DNA from: VRUE01 sp963718775
GTDB lineage: Bacteria; Actinomycetota; Thermoleophilia; Solirubrobacterales; 70-9
Length of the DNA stretch: 64,000 nt
Reading direction: 5' to 3'
Assembly (NCBI GenBank): GCA_963718775.1
Contig: OY970377.1
Coordinates: 2,480,001 to 2,544,000, forward strand
Positions 1-8,961 of this stretch are shown here, piece after piece. A program made the position numbers and the translations under genes. Position 1 is the first letter of the stretch. Each line of letters begins with the position of its first letter. Under the pieces are notes generated by a model. That model saw nothing but the letters and a program-made list of their open reading frames with translations. It made no database searches and was not told the origin of the DNA.

Positions 1-2796
1 TGTCTCCTGGTGCTCCCGCTCGCCGCGGCAAGCGCCGCTCCCGCCGGAGCCGCCTTTGGGCTGAAACCGAGCCCCGACGTCACCTTCGTTGGGCCCGACG
101 GTTCTCCAGCGATGCAGGCTGGCTCCCATCCCTACGCGATGAACACTGACTTTGCCTTCAACACCGCGATCGATCCAGACCTCGGAAAGGAGATCCCCGA
201 GGAGGCGGCCAAGGACGTGATCATCGAACTGCCGCCCGGGCAGGTGGCGGAACCGGCGGCGGTTCCGCGCTGTTCCTCGATCGTCTTCCTGAGGTCGGGC
301 GAAGGCGGCCCCCATTGCCCAAGCGACACCGTCGTGGGGACGAACAGGCTGGAGATCAACTCGCTGGGGGAGTTCTACACGGTTCCCTTCTACAACCTCA
401 CCCCACCCCCGGGCAAGGTGATCAAACTGGGCTTCATTGCGCTGGGGGTGCCGGTGACCCTCGAGATCAGCCTCAAGGAAGCTCCCCCATACAACGGCAT
501 CGTCTCGGCGACCAATATCCCCCAGCCGGTTTCCTACTACAGCACCAACGCCGTGGTCTGGGGCAACCCGGCAAGTCCCACTCACGACTCAGAACGGGGC
601 GACTGCGTGATCACTCCCGCCGCGGACAGCTGCCCGGTGAGCCTTGCCGAACGCCCCTTTCTCACCCTGCCGCGCAGCTGCACCGGGCCGCTTGCCACGA
701 ACTTTGGTGTCGACTCCTGGCAGCACCCCGGCAACTTGCTCAGCTATCAGATCGAAACCCACGACAATGCGACGCCGCCGATGCCGCTTGGCACCACGGG
801 GTGCCCCAAGCTGGGCTTCAAGCCCTCGATAACGGCGCAGCCGACGACCAAGGCAGCTGAGAGCCCAACCGGCCTGGACTTCTCCCTCAACGTCAACGAC
901 GAAGGGCTGACCAACCCGACCGGACTCGCCCAAACGGACATAAGGAAAGCGGTCGTAACCCTGCCCGAGGGCTTCTCGGCCAACCCCTCTCTGGCCGAAG
1001 GGCTAGAGGTCTGTAGCGAAGCCCAGCTCGAAGCAGAGACCGCCTTCTCAGACCCAGGGGCGGGCTGTCCAAACGCCTCCAAGGTCGGCACGGTCGAAGT
1101 CGAAACGCCGCTCCTGGACGAAAGCGTCGACGGCTCGCTCTTCGTCGCCAAGCCCTACGAGAACCCGTTCGGCTCCCTCATAGCCCTCTACATAGTGATC
1201 AAGAACAAGAACCTGGGGATCATGGTCACCCAGCCCTTGAAGGTCGAACCCGACCCGGTCACCGGCCAGCTGACGACGGTCGCCGACGACCTGCCCCAGC
1301 TGCCGTTCAGCCACTTTCGCCTGCATTTCCGCGAGGGCACCCGCTCACCCCTGGCGAGCCCGCCCGCCTGCGGCACCTACAACGCCACCGCCGTGCTGAC
1401 TCCCTGGTCGGGAGGAGCGCCGGTGACGACGACATCGGCTTTCCAGATCATCACGGGGCCTGACGCCGGACCCTGCCCAACGGGAGGCCTGCCGCCCTTC
1501 AAGCCAGGGTTGATTGCCGGCACTCTCAACAACGCCGCCGGGCGCTTTTCACCCTTCAACGCCAGGCTGTTCAGAAGCGACTCCGAACAGGAGTTCACCC
1601 GCTTCTCGATCAAGCTACCGCCGGGCATCGTCGGCATCCTCGCCGGTATTCCCTATTGCTCCGACGCAGCGATCGAGGCGGCGAAGCAAAGGACGGGCAC
1701 AGAAGAGCTCACCTCTCCCTCCTGTCCCGCCGCATCGGAGATCGGCCACACCCTGGCCGGAGCGGGAGTAGGCCCAGCCTTGGCCTATGCACCCGGCAAG
1801 CTCTACCTGGCCGGGCCTTACAAAGGCACAGCCTTCTCCCTGGTCGCGATCACGGCGGCCAAAGTCGGCCCCTTCGACCTCGGTACCGTGGTCGTCCGCC
1901 AAGGCTTCAAGGTGGATAGGGAGACCGCCGAAGTCTTCATCGACGCCACCGAATCGGACCCGATTCCCCACATCATCGACGGCATCCCGGTCCATGCCCG
2001 CGACATCCGCGCCTACGTGGACAGGTCGAAGTTCGTTTTCAACCCGACCTCTTGCAAAAGGACCTCGACTGCCTCGACGCTTTTGGGCTCGGGCCTGGAC
2101 TTTGGCTCGGCCGCAGACGATCGTCCGGTGACCGTCTCGACGCCGTTTCAGGCAGCCGACTGCGCCGCTCTTGTCTTCAAGCCCAAGCTGAAGCTGCAGC
2201 TGCGCGGTGGCACCAAACGCGGCGCCCATCCTGCCTTCCGCGCCGAACTAAACATGAAGGGTGGTCCCGAAGGCGGAGAAGCCAACGTCGCTCGCGCCCA
2301 GGTAACCCTACCCCGCTCGGCTTTTCTGGAGAACGCTCACATCAAAACGATCTGCACCAGGGTTCAGTTCCGAGCCGATCTGTGCCCGGCTGGCTCGGTC
2401 TATGGCTATGCCAGGGCATTTACCCCGGTTCTCGCCGAGCCGGTCGAAGGCCCGGTCTACCTGCGCTCCTCAGAGCACCAGCTACCGGACCTGGTCGCCT
2501 CGCTTCATTCGGAGAAGATCACCGTCGACGTGGTCGGGCGCATCGACTCCTTCGACGGGCGGATCCGCAACACCTTCGAAGCGGTGCCAGACGCCCCGGT
2601 GAGCAAATTCGTCTTGACCATGCAGGGTGGCAAGAAGGGCCTGATCGTCAACTCGACCAACCTCTGCAAAGGCACACACAAGGCGATCGTCGATTTCACT
2701 GCCCAAAATGGCAAGGTATCCAACACCCGTCCGGCGGTGGCCGCGAAGTGTCCCAAGGCCCATAAAAAGCACAAGCGACATCGCAAGGCCGGCTAA
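1..2796 (+). CDS. Large exported repeat protein, copy 1 (5' incomplete)
   Basis: The frame is open from base 1 and starts inside a hydrophobic stretch (CLLVLPLAAASAAPAGA) that looks like the end of a signal peptide, so the true start is probably upstream of the window; a GTG at 10 is the first possible start seen. About 928 residues follow, rich in Pro, Gly and paired Cys, ending in a strongly basic tail (residues KAHKKHKRHRKAG). A close paralogue lies at 25944-28812, where the preceding gene is a propeller protein. It is followed after 2 nt by the next gene, so it belongs to a three-gene operon of exported proteins. I recognise no family with a known function; an extracellular or cell-wall role is inferred from the signal and tail. 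Confidence 0.75.
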   Translation, partial: CLLVLPLAAASAAPAGAAFGLKPSPDVTFVGPDGSPAMQAGSHPYAMNTDFAFNTAIDPDLGKEIPEEAAKDVIIELPPGQVAEPAAVPRCSSIVFLRSGEGGPHCPSDTVVGTNRLEINSLGEFYTVPFYNLTPPPGKVIKLGFIALGVPVTLEISLKEAPPYNGIVSATNIPQPVSYYSTNAVVWGNPASPTHDSERGDCVITPAADSCPVSLAERPFLTLPRSCTGPLATNFGVDSWQHPGNLLSYQIETHDNATPPMPLGTTGCPKLGFKPSITAQPTTKAAESPTGLDFSLNVNDEGLTNPTGLAQTDIRKAVVTLPEGFSANPSLAEGLEVCSEAQLEAETAFSDPGAGCPNASKVGTVEVETPLLDESVDGSLFVAKPYENPFGSLIALYIVIKNKNLGIMVTQPLKVEPDPVTGQLTTVADDLPQLPFSHFRLHFREGTRSPLASPPACGTYNATAVLTPWSGGAPVTTTSAFQIITGPDAGPCPTGGLPPFKPGLIAGTLNNAAGRFSPFNARLFRSDSEQEFTRFSIKLPPGIVGILAGIPYCSDAAIEAAKQRTGTEELTSPSCPAASEIGHTLAGAGVGPALAYAPGKLYLAGPYKGTAFSLVAITAAKVGPFDLGTVVVRQGFKVDRETAEVFIDATESDPIPHIIDGIPVHARDIRAYVDRSKFVFNPTSCKRTSTASTLLGSGLDFGSAADDRPVTVSTPFQAADCAALVFKPKLKLQLRGGTKRGAHPAFRAELNMKGGPEGGEANVARAQVTLPRSAFLENAHIKTICTRVQFRADLCPAGSVYGYARAFTPVLAEPVEGPVYLRSSEHQLPDLVASLHSEKITVDVVGRIDSFDGRIRNTFEAVPDAPVSKFVLTMQGGKKGLIVNSTNLCKGTHKAIVDFTAQNGKVSNTRPAVAAKCPKAHKKHKRHRKAG

Positions 2797-2798
2797 GC

Positions 2799-3578
2799 AT
2801 GCGCAGAAGAGCGGGGGCACTAAGCCTGGCCGTGGCGCTATTGGCCTGCGCGAGTCTTGCCAATGCCTCGGTGATCCAGGAGGGCAACCTGCGGATCACG
2901 GTCACCAGCCAGATCCAGCCATACAAACTCCCCAGAACGGGCACAGCGCCGATTGCCGTCTTTGTCGCCGGGCATCTCTCCGCTCCTCACGGCGGCGTCC
3001 CCTCTCAGCTGAAGAGATTGACGGTAAACGTCAACCGCCACGGCCTCTTGCAGTCCAAGGGACTGCCGGTCTGCCAGGTCTCCCAGCTGCAGCCGGCCTC
3101 CACTGAAAGAGCCCTCGCCAACTGCGGTGACGCGGTGATCGGCTCGGGCCAGTTCTGGGCCCACATCGTCTTGCCGGACCAGGGCGCCTACCCAACTCAC
3201 GGCAGGCTGCTCATCTTCAACGGACGCGACAAGGGCCGCCCGGTCCTGCTCACCCACATCTTCACCTCCAACCCCTTCTTCAGCTCCTTCGTACTCACTT
3301 TCGCGATCCGCCGCATCTTCCATGGCGTCTACGGCACCCAGCTGAGCGCTTCTCTCCCTCAAGCCCTCGGCACCTGGGGCTACGTCGACCGCATCAAGCT
3401 CACCCTGAAGCGCAAATACCGCTATCGGGGCGAGAAGCTCTCCTACTTCAACTCCGGTTGCCCGGCTCCGAAGGGAGTGCCCAGGGTCGTCTTCCCCCTG
3501 GCCCTAGCCAGCTTTGACTTCGCCGAAGGGGTCAGCCTCGCCGCCAAAGTGGACAAGAGCTGTGCGGTGAAGGGATGA
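2799..3578 (+). CDS. Exported protein of unknown function, copy 1 (259 aa)
   Basis: The ATG at 2799 sits 2 nt after the stop of the upstream gene. A signal peptide is clear (MRRRAGALSLAVALLACASLANAS, residues 1-24). The mature part has one compact domain with few Cys. Its paralogue at 28816-29594 agrees at roughly four of five residues by eye, including the stretch GSGQFWAHIVLPDQGAYPTH. The gene overlaps the next one by an ATGA (3575-3578), so the two are translationally coupled. No enzymatic motif is visible and I do not recognise the family; its constant position between the same two partners in both copies suggests it acts with them outside the membrane. Confidence 0.8.
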   Translation: MRRRAGALSLAVALLACASLANASVIQEGNLRITVTSQIQPYKLPRTGTAPIAVFVAGHLSAPHGGVPSQLKRLTVNVNRHGLLQSKGLPVCQVSQLQPASTERALANCGDAVIGSGQFWAHIVLPDQGAYPTHGRLLIFNGRDKGRPVLLTHIFTSNPFFSSFVLTFAIRRIFHGVYGTQLSASLPQALGTWGYVDRIKLTLKRKYRYRGEKLSYFNSGCPAPKGVPRVVFPLALASFDFAEGVSLAAKVDKSCAVKG

Positions 3579-4646
3579 GACGCGCATCCACGGCCCTCGC
3601 TGCGATTGCGCTGCTCTGCCTCGCGTCGAGCGCCAAGGCAAGCTATGACCCGATCGGCTCCGGCACGACAAAGCTGATCCTCGACAAGGGTTTCCTCGCC
3701 CTCTTGAAGAAAAACGGGGTGAAGCTCCTCGCCAAGGCCCCCGGCCAAGCGCAAGGGCAACGCGGTCGTCCTGCCGGTCTCGGGTGGAAAATCGGACCCG
3801 ACCAACGGCAAGGGTGAAATCGAAGCCGAAGGGGCCCTGGTCTTTGCCTCCGGTAGCCGCAAGCTCCCATTGCGCGACGTTGAGCTGAAGGCCAAGCGCA
3901 CCCCGCTTTTTGCCAAAGTCGGGGGCGGGCAGCTGAAAGTGGCCTCGGCCAAGCAGATCTCCTCCAAGCGCGATGGCTTCGGCTCGGCCTTCACCGCCAC
4001 CGGTCTCTCACTGACCCAAAAGGTCGCCACCCGCCTCAACAAGAAGCTGCGCGCGAAAGACCTCTTCAAGGAAGGACAGATCTTCGGTGCGCTGAAGGCA
4101 AAGACCCAGGGCCAGCGGGTCACGATCCTGTCCCAGGGCCAGGGGACCCTGGTTCCCGACCCCGCTTTTCTCGCCAAGCTGAAAGCCCTTTTCGTCTCAC
4201 TCAACCCGATCTCACCCGCAGAATTGGCGCCGGGGCCGGTCCTTCACTTCCCGATCGCCGCCGGCGGGCAGATCGCCCCCGATGCCTCAGAAGGCACCCT
4301 TCGCCTCGGCGGCGCGATCGAACTGCTGCAGCTCGGCGCCGGGCAGGTATTTCAGCAGGAATACTGGCTCGATCTGAGGGCCAGGGCGACGAGCGCCGAA
4401 GTCGACGTCGAGCCGACTCCCACCTTCCCCGGCAAGCTGGGGCGGGTCGGGGCCTTTGGGGTGGATATGGCCAGGGCCAGCATCTCCTCGGACCCCAAGA
4501 GCCGCACGATCTCGGTCTCCAACGCACCGCTGACGCTCGACGTTCAGACCGCGCAGACGTTCAACGAAGCCTTCGCCGCAGGCAAAGCCACCTTCGTGGC
4601 GGGGGAGGCATTCGGGGTGGTGGCGTTTACGGCGCAGGCGCAGTAG
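3575..4646 (+). CDS. Exported HtaA-like two-repeat protein, copy 1 (one frameshift)
   Basis: A signal peptide (residues 1-22, ending SSAKAS) is followed by YDPIGSGTTKLILDKGF. The frame breaks at a run of five C at 3738-3742; removing one C restores the reading seen in the intact paralogue at 29621-30709 (APAKRKGNAVVLPVSGGKSDP). The whole gene is about 357 aa and ends at 4646. It appears to contain two related beta-rich repeats, each with a GGKSDP or GGQI start and an alternating 'L.L.D.EL.A..T..FAKVGGG' pattern, which resembles the HtaA haem-binding domain weakly. That likeness is an inference needing a profile search. It overlaps the upstream gene by ATGA and ends 2 nt before the regulator gene. 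Confidence 0.7.
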
Positions 4647-4648
4647 GA

Positions 4649-5803
4649 ATGCAGGACTCGGTCGAGCGGGTACGCGCCGAGTTGGCCGAGCGCTTACGCG
4701 CTCGCAGAGCCGAGATTGAGCGAGCCGCCCTGACCCGCGTCTACGCAATCTCCGACCCCACCGGGTCCACTGACCCCACCTACCTCGAAAGCCTGCGCGC
4801 CGCGGTCTCCGTTGCGCTGGGTTTCGGACTGGAGGCGATCGAGTCCACCGAGGAGCAGACACCCCCGGTGCCGGTAGAGCTGCTGGCCCAGGCGCGGATC
4901 GCCGCGCGCAGCGGCGTCAGCCTCGACACGGTCCTCCGCCGCTACTTTGCTGGCTACACCCTGCTGGGTGATTTCCTCATCGAGGAGGCAGCAGAGGGCA
5001 CTCTTCTGGGCGCCACCGCGCTGAAGCGACTACTGAGAGCGCAGGCGGCGCTCTTCGACCGGTTGCTATCCGATGTCGCCGAGGAGTACGGTCGCGAGGC
5101 AGGCTGCCGGCCGGACACCTCTGACCAGCGCCGGGCCGAGCAAGTCCAGCGTCTTCTCGACGGCGAGCTGATCGAGCCTCCCGAGCTTTCCTACGAGTTC
5201 GATGGCTGGCACGTCGGGGCAATAGCCTCCGGTATGAACGTGGCCGGTGCGATCCGCGAGCTTGCCGCGGCGCTTGATCGGCGTGTCCTGCTTGTCCGGC
5301 CCGATCAAAATGCAGCCTGGGTCTGGTTCGGCGGTCGACGGCGGGTCGAAACCACGGAGATCGCACGTCAGGCTTCAGCGAACTTGCCGTGCGACGTCCT
5401 CCTCGCCCTCGGTGAGCCCGCCGAGGCTGGAGCCGGTTGGCGCCTGACCCATCAGCAGGCCAAGGCAGCCTTTTCCGTCGCCAGCCGGGGCCCTGAGCGC
5501 GTCGTGCGGTATGCCGACGTGGGCCTTCTTGCATCGATCATTCGAGACGACCTCCTCGTCAGCTCCCTGCGCCAGATCTTTCTCGAGCCCCTGGCAATGG
5601 GGCGAGACGACGGCTCGACACTTCGCAAAACGCTACGCGCTTACTTCGTCGCGCGGCGCAATATCAGCTCAACGGCGGCGACACTAGGGGTGAGCCGTCA
5701 GACTGTCAACAGCCGTTTGCGCATCGTCGAGCAGCGGCTCGGATGCCCCCTCGACGCTCACGCGGCCGAGATGGAGCTCGCGCTGAACCTCCCTGACCGG
5801 TGA
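4649..5803 (+). CDS. PucR-family transcriptional regulator
   Basis: This 384-aa protein has an N-terminal helical region (about 1-165) with an RsbRD/co-antagonist-like look (LLAQARIAARSGVSLDTVLRRYFAGY), a middle GGDEF-like/CdaR-type region (about 165-310) and a C-terminal PucR helix-turn-helix (about 315-384: LRKTLRAYFVARRNISSTA, then GVSRQTVNSRLRIVEQRLG). Family members are cytoplasmic DNA-binding regulators, often of metabolic or developmental genes; the effector cannot be read from sequence. The ATG lies 2 nt after the exported three-gene operon, so it is probably co-transcribed with it and may control it. No equivalent gene follows the second copy of the operon. Confidence 0.85.
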   Translation: MQDSVERVRAELAERLRARRAEIERAALTRVYAISDPTGSTDPTYLESLRAAVSVALGFGLEAIESTEEQTPPVPVELLAQARIAARSGVSLDTVLRRYFAGYTLLGDFLIEEAAEGTLLGATALKRLLRAQAALFDRLLSDVAEEYGREAGCRPDTSDQRRAEQVQRLLDGELIEPPELSYEFDGWHVGAIASGMNVAGAIRELAAALDRRVLLVRPDQNAAWVWFGGRRRVETTEIARQASANLPCDVLLALGEPAEAGAGWRLTHQQAKAAFSVASRGPERVVRYADVGLLASIIRDDLLVSSLRQIFLEPLAMGRDDGSTLRKTLRAYFVARRNISSTAATLGVSRQTVNSRLRIVEQRLGCPLDAHAAEMELALNLPDR

Positions 5804-6008
5804 CGGCCTTTACCCGTGTCAACTTTGCTGAGCACATTGCCAATGGACAGCGATTCCCACCCGCAAGAGGCTCTGGCGGAGACGCGAGCCCTGCAAGGGG
5901 CGATCTTGTGCATCTCCGAAGGCCTGACACAGAAGGTCATTCCAAGCCGAGGGCAGCGGTATTCAAGGCGCCGCAAGCCTTCGGTATTTGATCGAGAGAA
6001 AGGGAATT

Positions 6009-7235
6009 GTGAAACGCATCAGAACTCTTGGCCTCGCCGCCGTCATGGCGCTGGCCCTCACTATCTCCGGTGGCGTCGCTACCGCGTCGGCGTCCGAACT
6101 CGCTTCAGAAGCCGAATCGACAGAACTCACCGGTACTCAGTCGACAACATTTACCCTCTCCACGCACGCGGGAGGATTTGGGTTTGGCTGTGAAAGCGGC
6201 TTTGCCTTCTCCGCAACGCAGAGTGGCAAATTCGTCAAAACATTGGCGACGTCGCCAGGTGGCTCCGGGAACTGCGGCTCCCTTGGCACGTTGAACTGGT
6301 CCAATTGTGGGCTCACCTTCTATCCCGGTTCACGAATCTCCGCCGGGAAATTCGCCGGCACTTTCGAAATCGGCCCTGCCAATTGTGGACCGATAACGAT
6401 CAAAAAATCCGGGTGCGAAACGAAAATCGGTCCCCAGAGCGGTCTCGCCGCGACTCTTGAAAATCAAGGGACAGGAACTGGTAGGACCATTAAAATCAAC
6501 GCCAACGTCACCAATCTCAAAACCACGTCGAGCGGTTCCTGTGCAGGAAGCGGGACCTTCGAAGACGGCACTCTCACAGGATCCTGGAGCTTGGAAGGCC
6601 GCACGATAGGCGGAGCTAAACAACTGGGTATATACGTCTACGAAGAGCCGGCGGGCCTCCACATGGGAGGCCAAAAATCTGGAGAAGAAGCTAAACAGCC
6701 GAAGTTCGAAGCTGACAAATATCCGGCGACGATCTCGGGGAGCGTGTCGAAAACACATTCATTCGTTGCGGAAGGCCCAGGCGTGGCTCTCAACTGTGGA
6801 AGTGCGCAGTTCGCCGCCAGTGCGGCGAGTTCCACCGCCAACCTTCCGGTCGGAGCCAGCTACACCAGTTGCTCTGGGCCGTTGGGCTCGACGGTCACGG
6901 TGAACATGAATAGCTGCCACTACCTCCTCCACGTCGCCAACAGTGGACCTCCCTACACCGGCAGTGCTGACATTCAGTGCGACAAAGCAGGGGACACCAT
7001 CCTTTTCGAGGCGCACCTCTTTGGAGTTGTGTTGTGCAGTCGCTCGTATCCAGCGCAGACGCTCGGCGCGGCGAGCTACGAAACGGTGGTTAACGAAGCA
7101 AAAGAAACCCGCCATGTCGTTGCCAACGTCGAAGGCACGGGCGTTGACTACACAAACAGCGGCAGTACCGCGTGCGGCCCAAATGGCTCATTCGGGAACG
7201 GCTCCTTCAGCGGCGGGTTCGAACTGCAGGGATAG
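6009..7235 (+). CDS. Exported Cys-rich protein of unknown function (408 aa)
   Basis: I choose the GTG at 6009 because an A/G-rich ribosome binding site (AGAAAGGGA) lies just upstream and the signal peptide starts there (MKRIRTLGLAAVMALALTIS, cleavage near ATASA). A TTG at 5988 in frame is the alternative. The mature protein seems to hold two related beta-rich modules (about 30-210 and 240-408), each Gly/Ser/Thr-rich with paired Cys such as NCGSLGTLNWSNCGLTF and LNCGSAQF. Base composition is visibly less GC-rich than in its neighbours. I do not recognise a characterised family. The 205 bases upstream (5804-6008) hold no gene or clear promoter that I can defend. Confidence 0.75.
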   Translation: MKRIRTLGLAAVMALALTISGGVATASASELASEAESTELTGTQSTTFTLSTHAGGFGFGCESGFAFSATQSGKFVKTLATSPGGSGNCGSLGTLNWSNCGLTFYPGSRISAGKFAGTFEIGPANCGPITIKKSGCETKIGPQSGLAATLENQGTGTGRTIKINANVTNLKTTSSGSCAGSGTFEDGTLTGSWSLEGRTIGGAKQLGIYVYEEPAGLHMGGQKSGEEAKQPKFEADKYPATISGSVSKTHSFVAEGPGVALNCGSAQFAASAASSTANLPVGASYTSCSGPLGSTVTVNMNSCHYLLHVANSGPPYTGSADIQCDKAGDTILFEAHLFGVVLCSRSYPAQTLGAASYETVVNEAKETRHVVANVEGTGVDYTNSGSTACGPNGSFGNGSFSGGFELQG

Positions 7236-7284
7236 GAACCGCTGTTCTGGATTCTGAATGAGCTGAAGCATTAAGCAGGATGAC

Positions 7285-7320
7285 CGGGGTGGGGGCGCGA
7301 CATCTCGCGGCCCCGCCCCG
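7285..7320 (+). terminator. GC-rich hairpin, likely terminator
   Basis: A 16-base arm (from CGGGGTGGGG) pairs with its complement (ending GCCCCGCCCCG) at 14 of 16 positions around a CATC loop. It lies 50 bases after the stop of the exported Cys-rich gene. There is no U-tract, as is common in GC-rich actinobacteria. Confidence 0.6.
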
Positions 7321-7378
7321 ACATCCATGCCCGTAGGTCGTCCAGCATGTCGGCGATCAAAAAAACCACGTGCGTATC

Positions 7379-7407
7379 TTGACAAACGCGAACTGACGTG
7401 TTTGTAT
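7379..7407 (+). promoter_or_regulatory. Promoter with palindromic operator for the TetR pair
   Basis: TTGACA (7379-7384) is followed after 17 bases by TTGTAT (7402-7407), a sigma70-like promoter 34 bases before the ATG at 7441. The spacer carries an imperfect palindrome at 7383-7404 with arms CAAACnCG and CGnGTTTG. An operator between -35 and -10 in front of a TetR gene suggests autoregulation. Confidence 0.55.
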
Positions 7408-7440
7408 TTGGGCTCGTCTCCGATTGAGAACCAAGCCGGT

Positions 7441-8163
7441 ATGAGCCCCGAGCAAAAGACCCGCAGCACGACTCGCTCGCCACGCGCGTCGCGACGTCGG
7501 CCGGACGCTCCAGCACCGGAGGTCGAGCGGATCAAGCCTGGTTCTGGGCTCTCGCGCGCCGAGGTGATCGCCAACCAGCGCGGGCGCATCTTCGATGGCT
7601 TTGCCGCTGCTCTGGCCTACCACGGCTACGAGGACACGAAGGTCACCGACATCATCGAATTCGCGGGGGTCTCCCGGGCGACCTTCTACGAGCGCTTCGA
7701 GAGCAAGGAGCTCTGCTTCGCGGCCGCCTATGAGGACGGGGTAGAGCGGCTTGTCGTTGCCGTCGGGGCGGCCGTGGATGGCGAGGATGGCTGGGCCGAT
7801 CGCGTTTCGGCCGGACTGCGGGCCGGTCTCGAGTTCCTCGCTGCTGGGCCGCAACTGGCTCACCTGCTCTTGGTCGAGTCGCTTGCCGCTGCACGCCCCG
7901 CCCGGCTCGAATACGAGCGCTCGCTGGTGCGCCTTGCCGAAGCTTTGCGGCCGCCCGCCGCCGAGCTTCCGGCGGGCGAGGCTCCAGAGGAGACCGCGCG
8001 GCTGCTCGCCGGTGGCATCGCCTCTCACCTTTCGGGCCGTCTGCTCGCCGGGGAAGCGGAGCGCCTTCCCAAGCTCCACGATGCCTTGCTCCAGTACCTG
8101 CTCACTCCCTATCTCGCGCCAGCAACGCGCTCCGCTGAGAAGCGGAGCGCCGCGCGCGCGTAG
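7441..8163 (+). CDS. TetR-family transcriptional regulator
   Basis: The protein is 240 aa from the ATG at 7441; an upstream in-frame ATG (7327) lies before the promoter and is rejected. After a basic N-terminal tail the TetR DNA-binding domain is clear (about residues 38-85): ALAYHGYEDTKVTDIIEFAG, then VSRATFYERFESKELCF. The helical C-terminal domain would bind a ligand and dimerise. A second TetR-like gene starts 7 nt after its stop, so the two form an operon and may act as a heterodimer or be recent duplicates. No target gene is adjacent apart from themselves and the sulfur genes downstream. Confidence 0.85.
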   Translation: MSPEQKTRSTTRSPRASRRRPDAPAPEVERIKPGSGLSRAEVIANQRGRIFDGFAAALAYHGYEDTKVTDIIEFAGVSRATFYERFESKELCFAAAYEDGVERLVVAVGAAVDGEDGWADRVSAGLRAGLEFLAAGPQLAHLLLVESLAAARPARLEYERSLVRLAEALRPPAAELPAGEAPEETARLLAGGIASHLSGRLLAGEAERLPKLHDALLQYLLTPYLAPATRSAEKRSAARA

Positions 8164-8170
8164 TCTCGCC

Positions 8171-8890
8171 ATGCTCCAGCGGGAGCCGCTGTCCCGCGGA
8201 GCGAAGCCGGGGCGCCTCGATTCCGGTGTGCTCGCTGTCCTGCCTCCCGAGTTCACCCTCGCCAAGCTGCCACCCGGTCGCCATGGTCTATCGCCCTCTT
8301 TCGTTGCCTCCAACCAGCGCCTGCGCATCGTCGCCGCGATGTTGAGGGTCCTGCCGCGACACGGCTACCCAGAGACGACGATCGGCCATCTGGTGGAGGA
8401 GGCGGGTGTCTCTCGCAGTGCCTTCTATCAGCGATTCCCAAGCAAGGAAGCGTGCTTTCTGGCGACCTATGACCTGGTCAGCCAGTGGCTCTGCGAGCAC
8501 ATCGAGCGCGCCGTCGTCGCGGACGACGGGTGGCCCGCCCGCGTCCGAGCCGGGGTCTCGGAAGCGCTCCGTCTTCTCGCCTCGAACCCTCTACTTGCCC
8601 ATCTCGTCGCCGTCGAGGCCATGCGTGCCGGTCCGGCCGCTCGCAGGCGACAGCAGGCCTGTCTCGCGCGCTTCGCGGAGGCGCTGCGTGCCGGCCGTCC
8701 CCGCCGCGACGACCTGCCCGCAGAGCTCGAGGAGCTCCTGCTAGGTGGTGTCTTCTCGTTGATCGCGCGCTACGTAGACACTGGACGGACCGAGCAGCTG
8801 ACCGAGGCGACCGCTGAGCTGGTCCAGTACCTGCTCATCCCCTATCTCGAGCCGGGAGAGAGCAGGCGGATCGCCGCTCAGGCTGCCTGA
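8171..8890 (+). CDS. TetR-family transcriptional regulator, second of pair
   Basis: The ATG at 8171 gives 239 aa. The TetR helix-turn-helix is at about residues 43-98 (RVLPRHGYPETTIGHLVEEA, then GVSRSAFYQRFPSKEACF). It resembles its upstream neighbour across the C-terminal domain too (both have a 'DGW..RVRAG...L.FLA..P.LAHL...E' pattern and end in LVQYLLIPYL or LLQYLLTPYL), so the two are likely a tandem duplication. The N-terminal 40 residues are Pro/Arg-rich and lack a recognisable fold. Regulation is probably shared with the upstream gene from the promoter at 7379. Confidence 0.83.
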   Translation: MLQREPLSRGAKPGRLDSGVLAVLPPEFTLAKLPPGRHGLSPSFVASNQRLRIVAAMLRVLPRHGYPETTIGHLVEEAGVSRSAFYQRFPSKEACFLATYDLVSQWLCEHIERAVVADDGWPARVRAGVSEALRLLASNPLLAHLVAVEAMRAGPAARRRQQACLARFAEALRAGRPRRDDLPAELEELLLGGVFSLIARYVDTGRTEQLTEATAELVQYLLIPYLEPGESRRIAAQAA

Positions 8891-8908
8891 GCCAGGCTGG
8901 TGCCTCTC

Positions 8909-8927
8909 GCTATACTTTTTGAAGTAA
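8909..8927 (+). promoter_or_regulatory. Repeated sulfur-gene regulatory motif, copy 1
   Basis: The 19-base sequence GCTATACTTTTTGAAGTAA occurs here, 34 bases before the rhodanese-MoeB start, and again unchanged at 10466-10484 before cysM. It contains a -10-like TATACT overlapped by a perfect inverted repeat TACTT-N4-AAGTA. This is the arrangement expected for a repressor site over a promoter. Confidence 0.6.
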
Positions 8928-8961
8928 AGTCTGATCGGAATTCAGGTATTTAGGAGATGGC

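Noticed and set aside
1818..2229. Long open minus-strand frames opposite the large exported genes and opposite hyuA, nadB and others
   Set aside because: They mirror codon bias of GC-rich genes, lack ribosome binding sites and show no domain; the plus or annotated strand carries the signal peptides and motifs.
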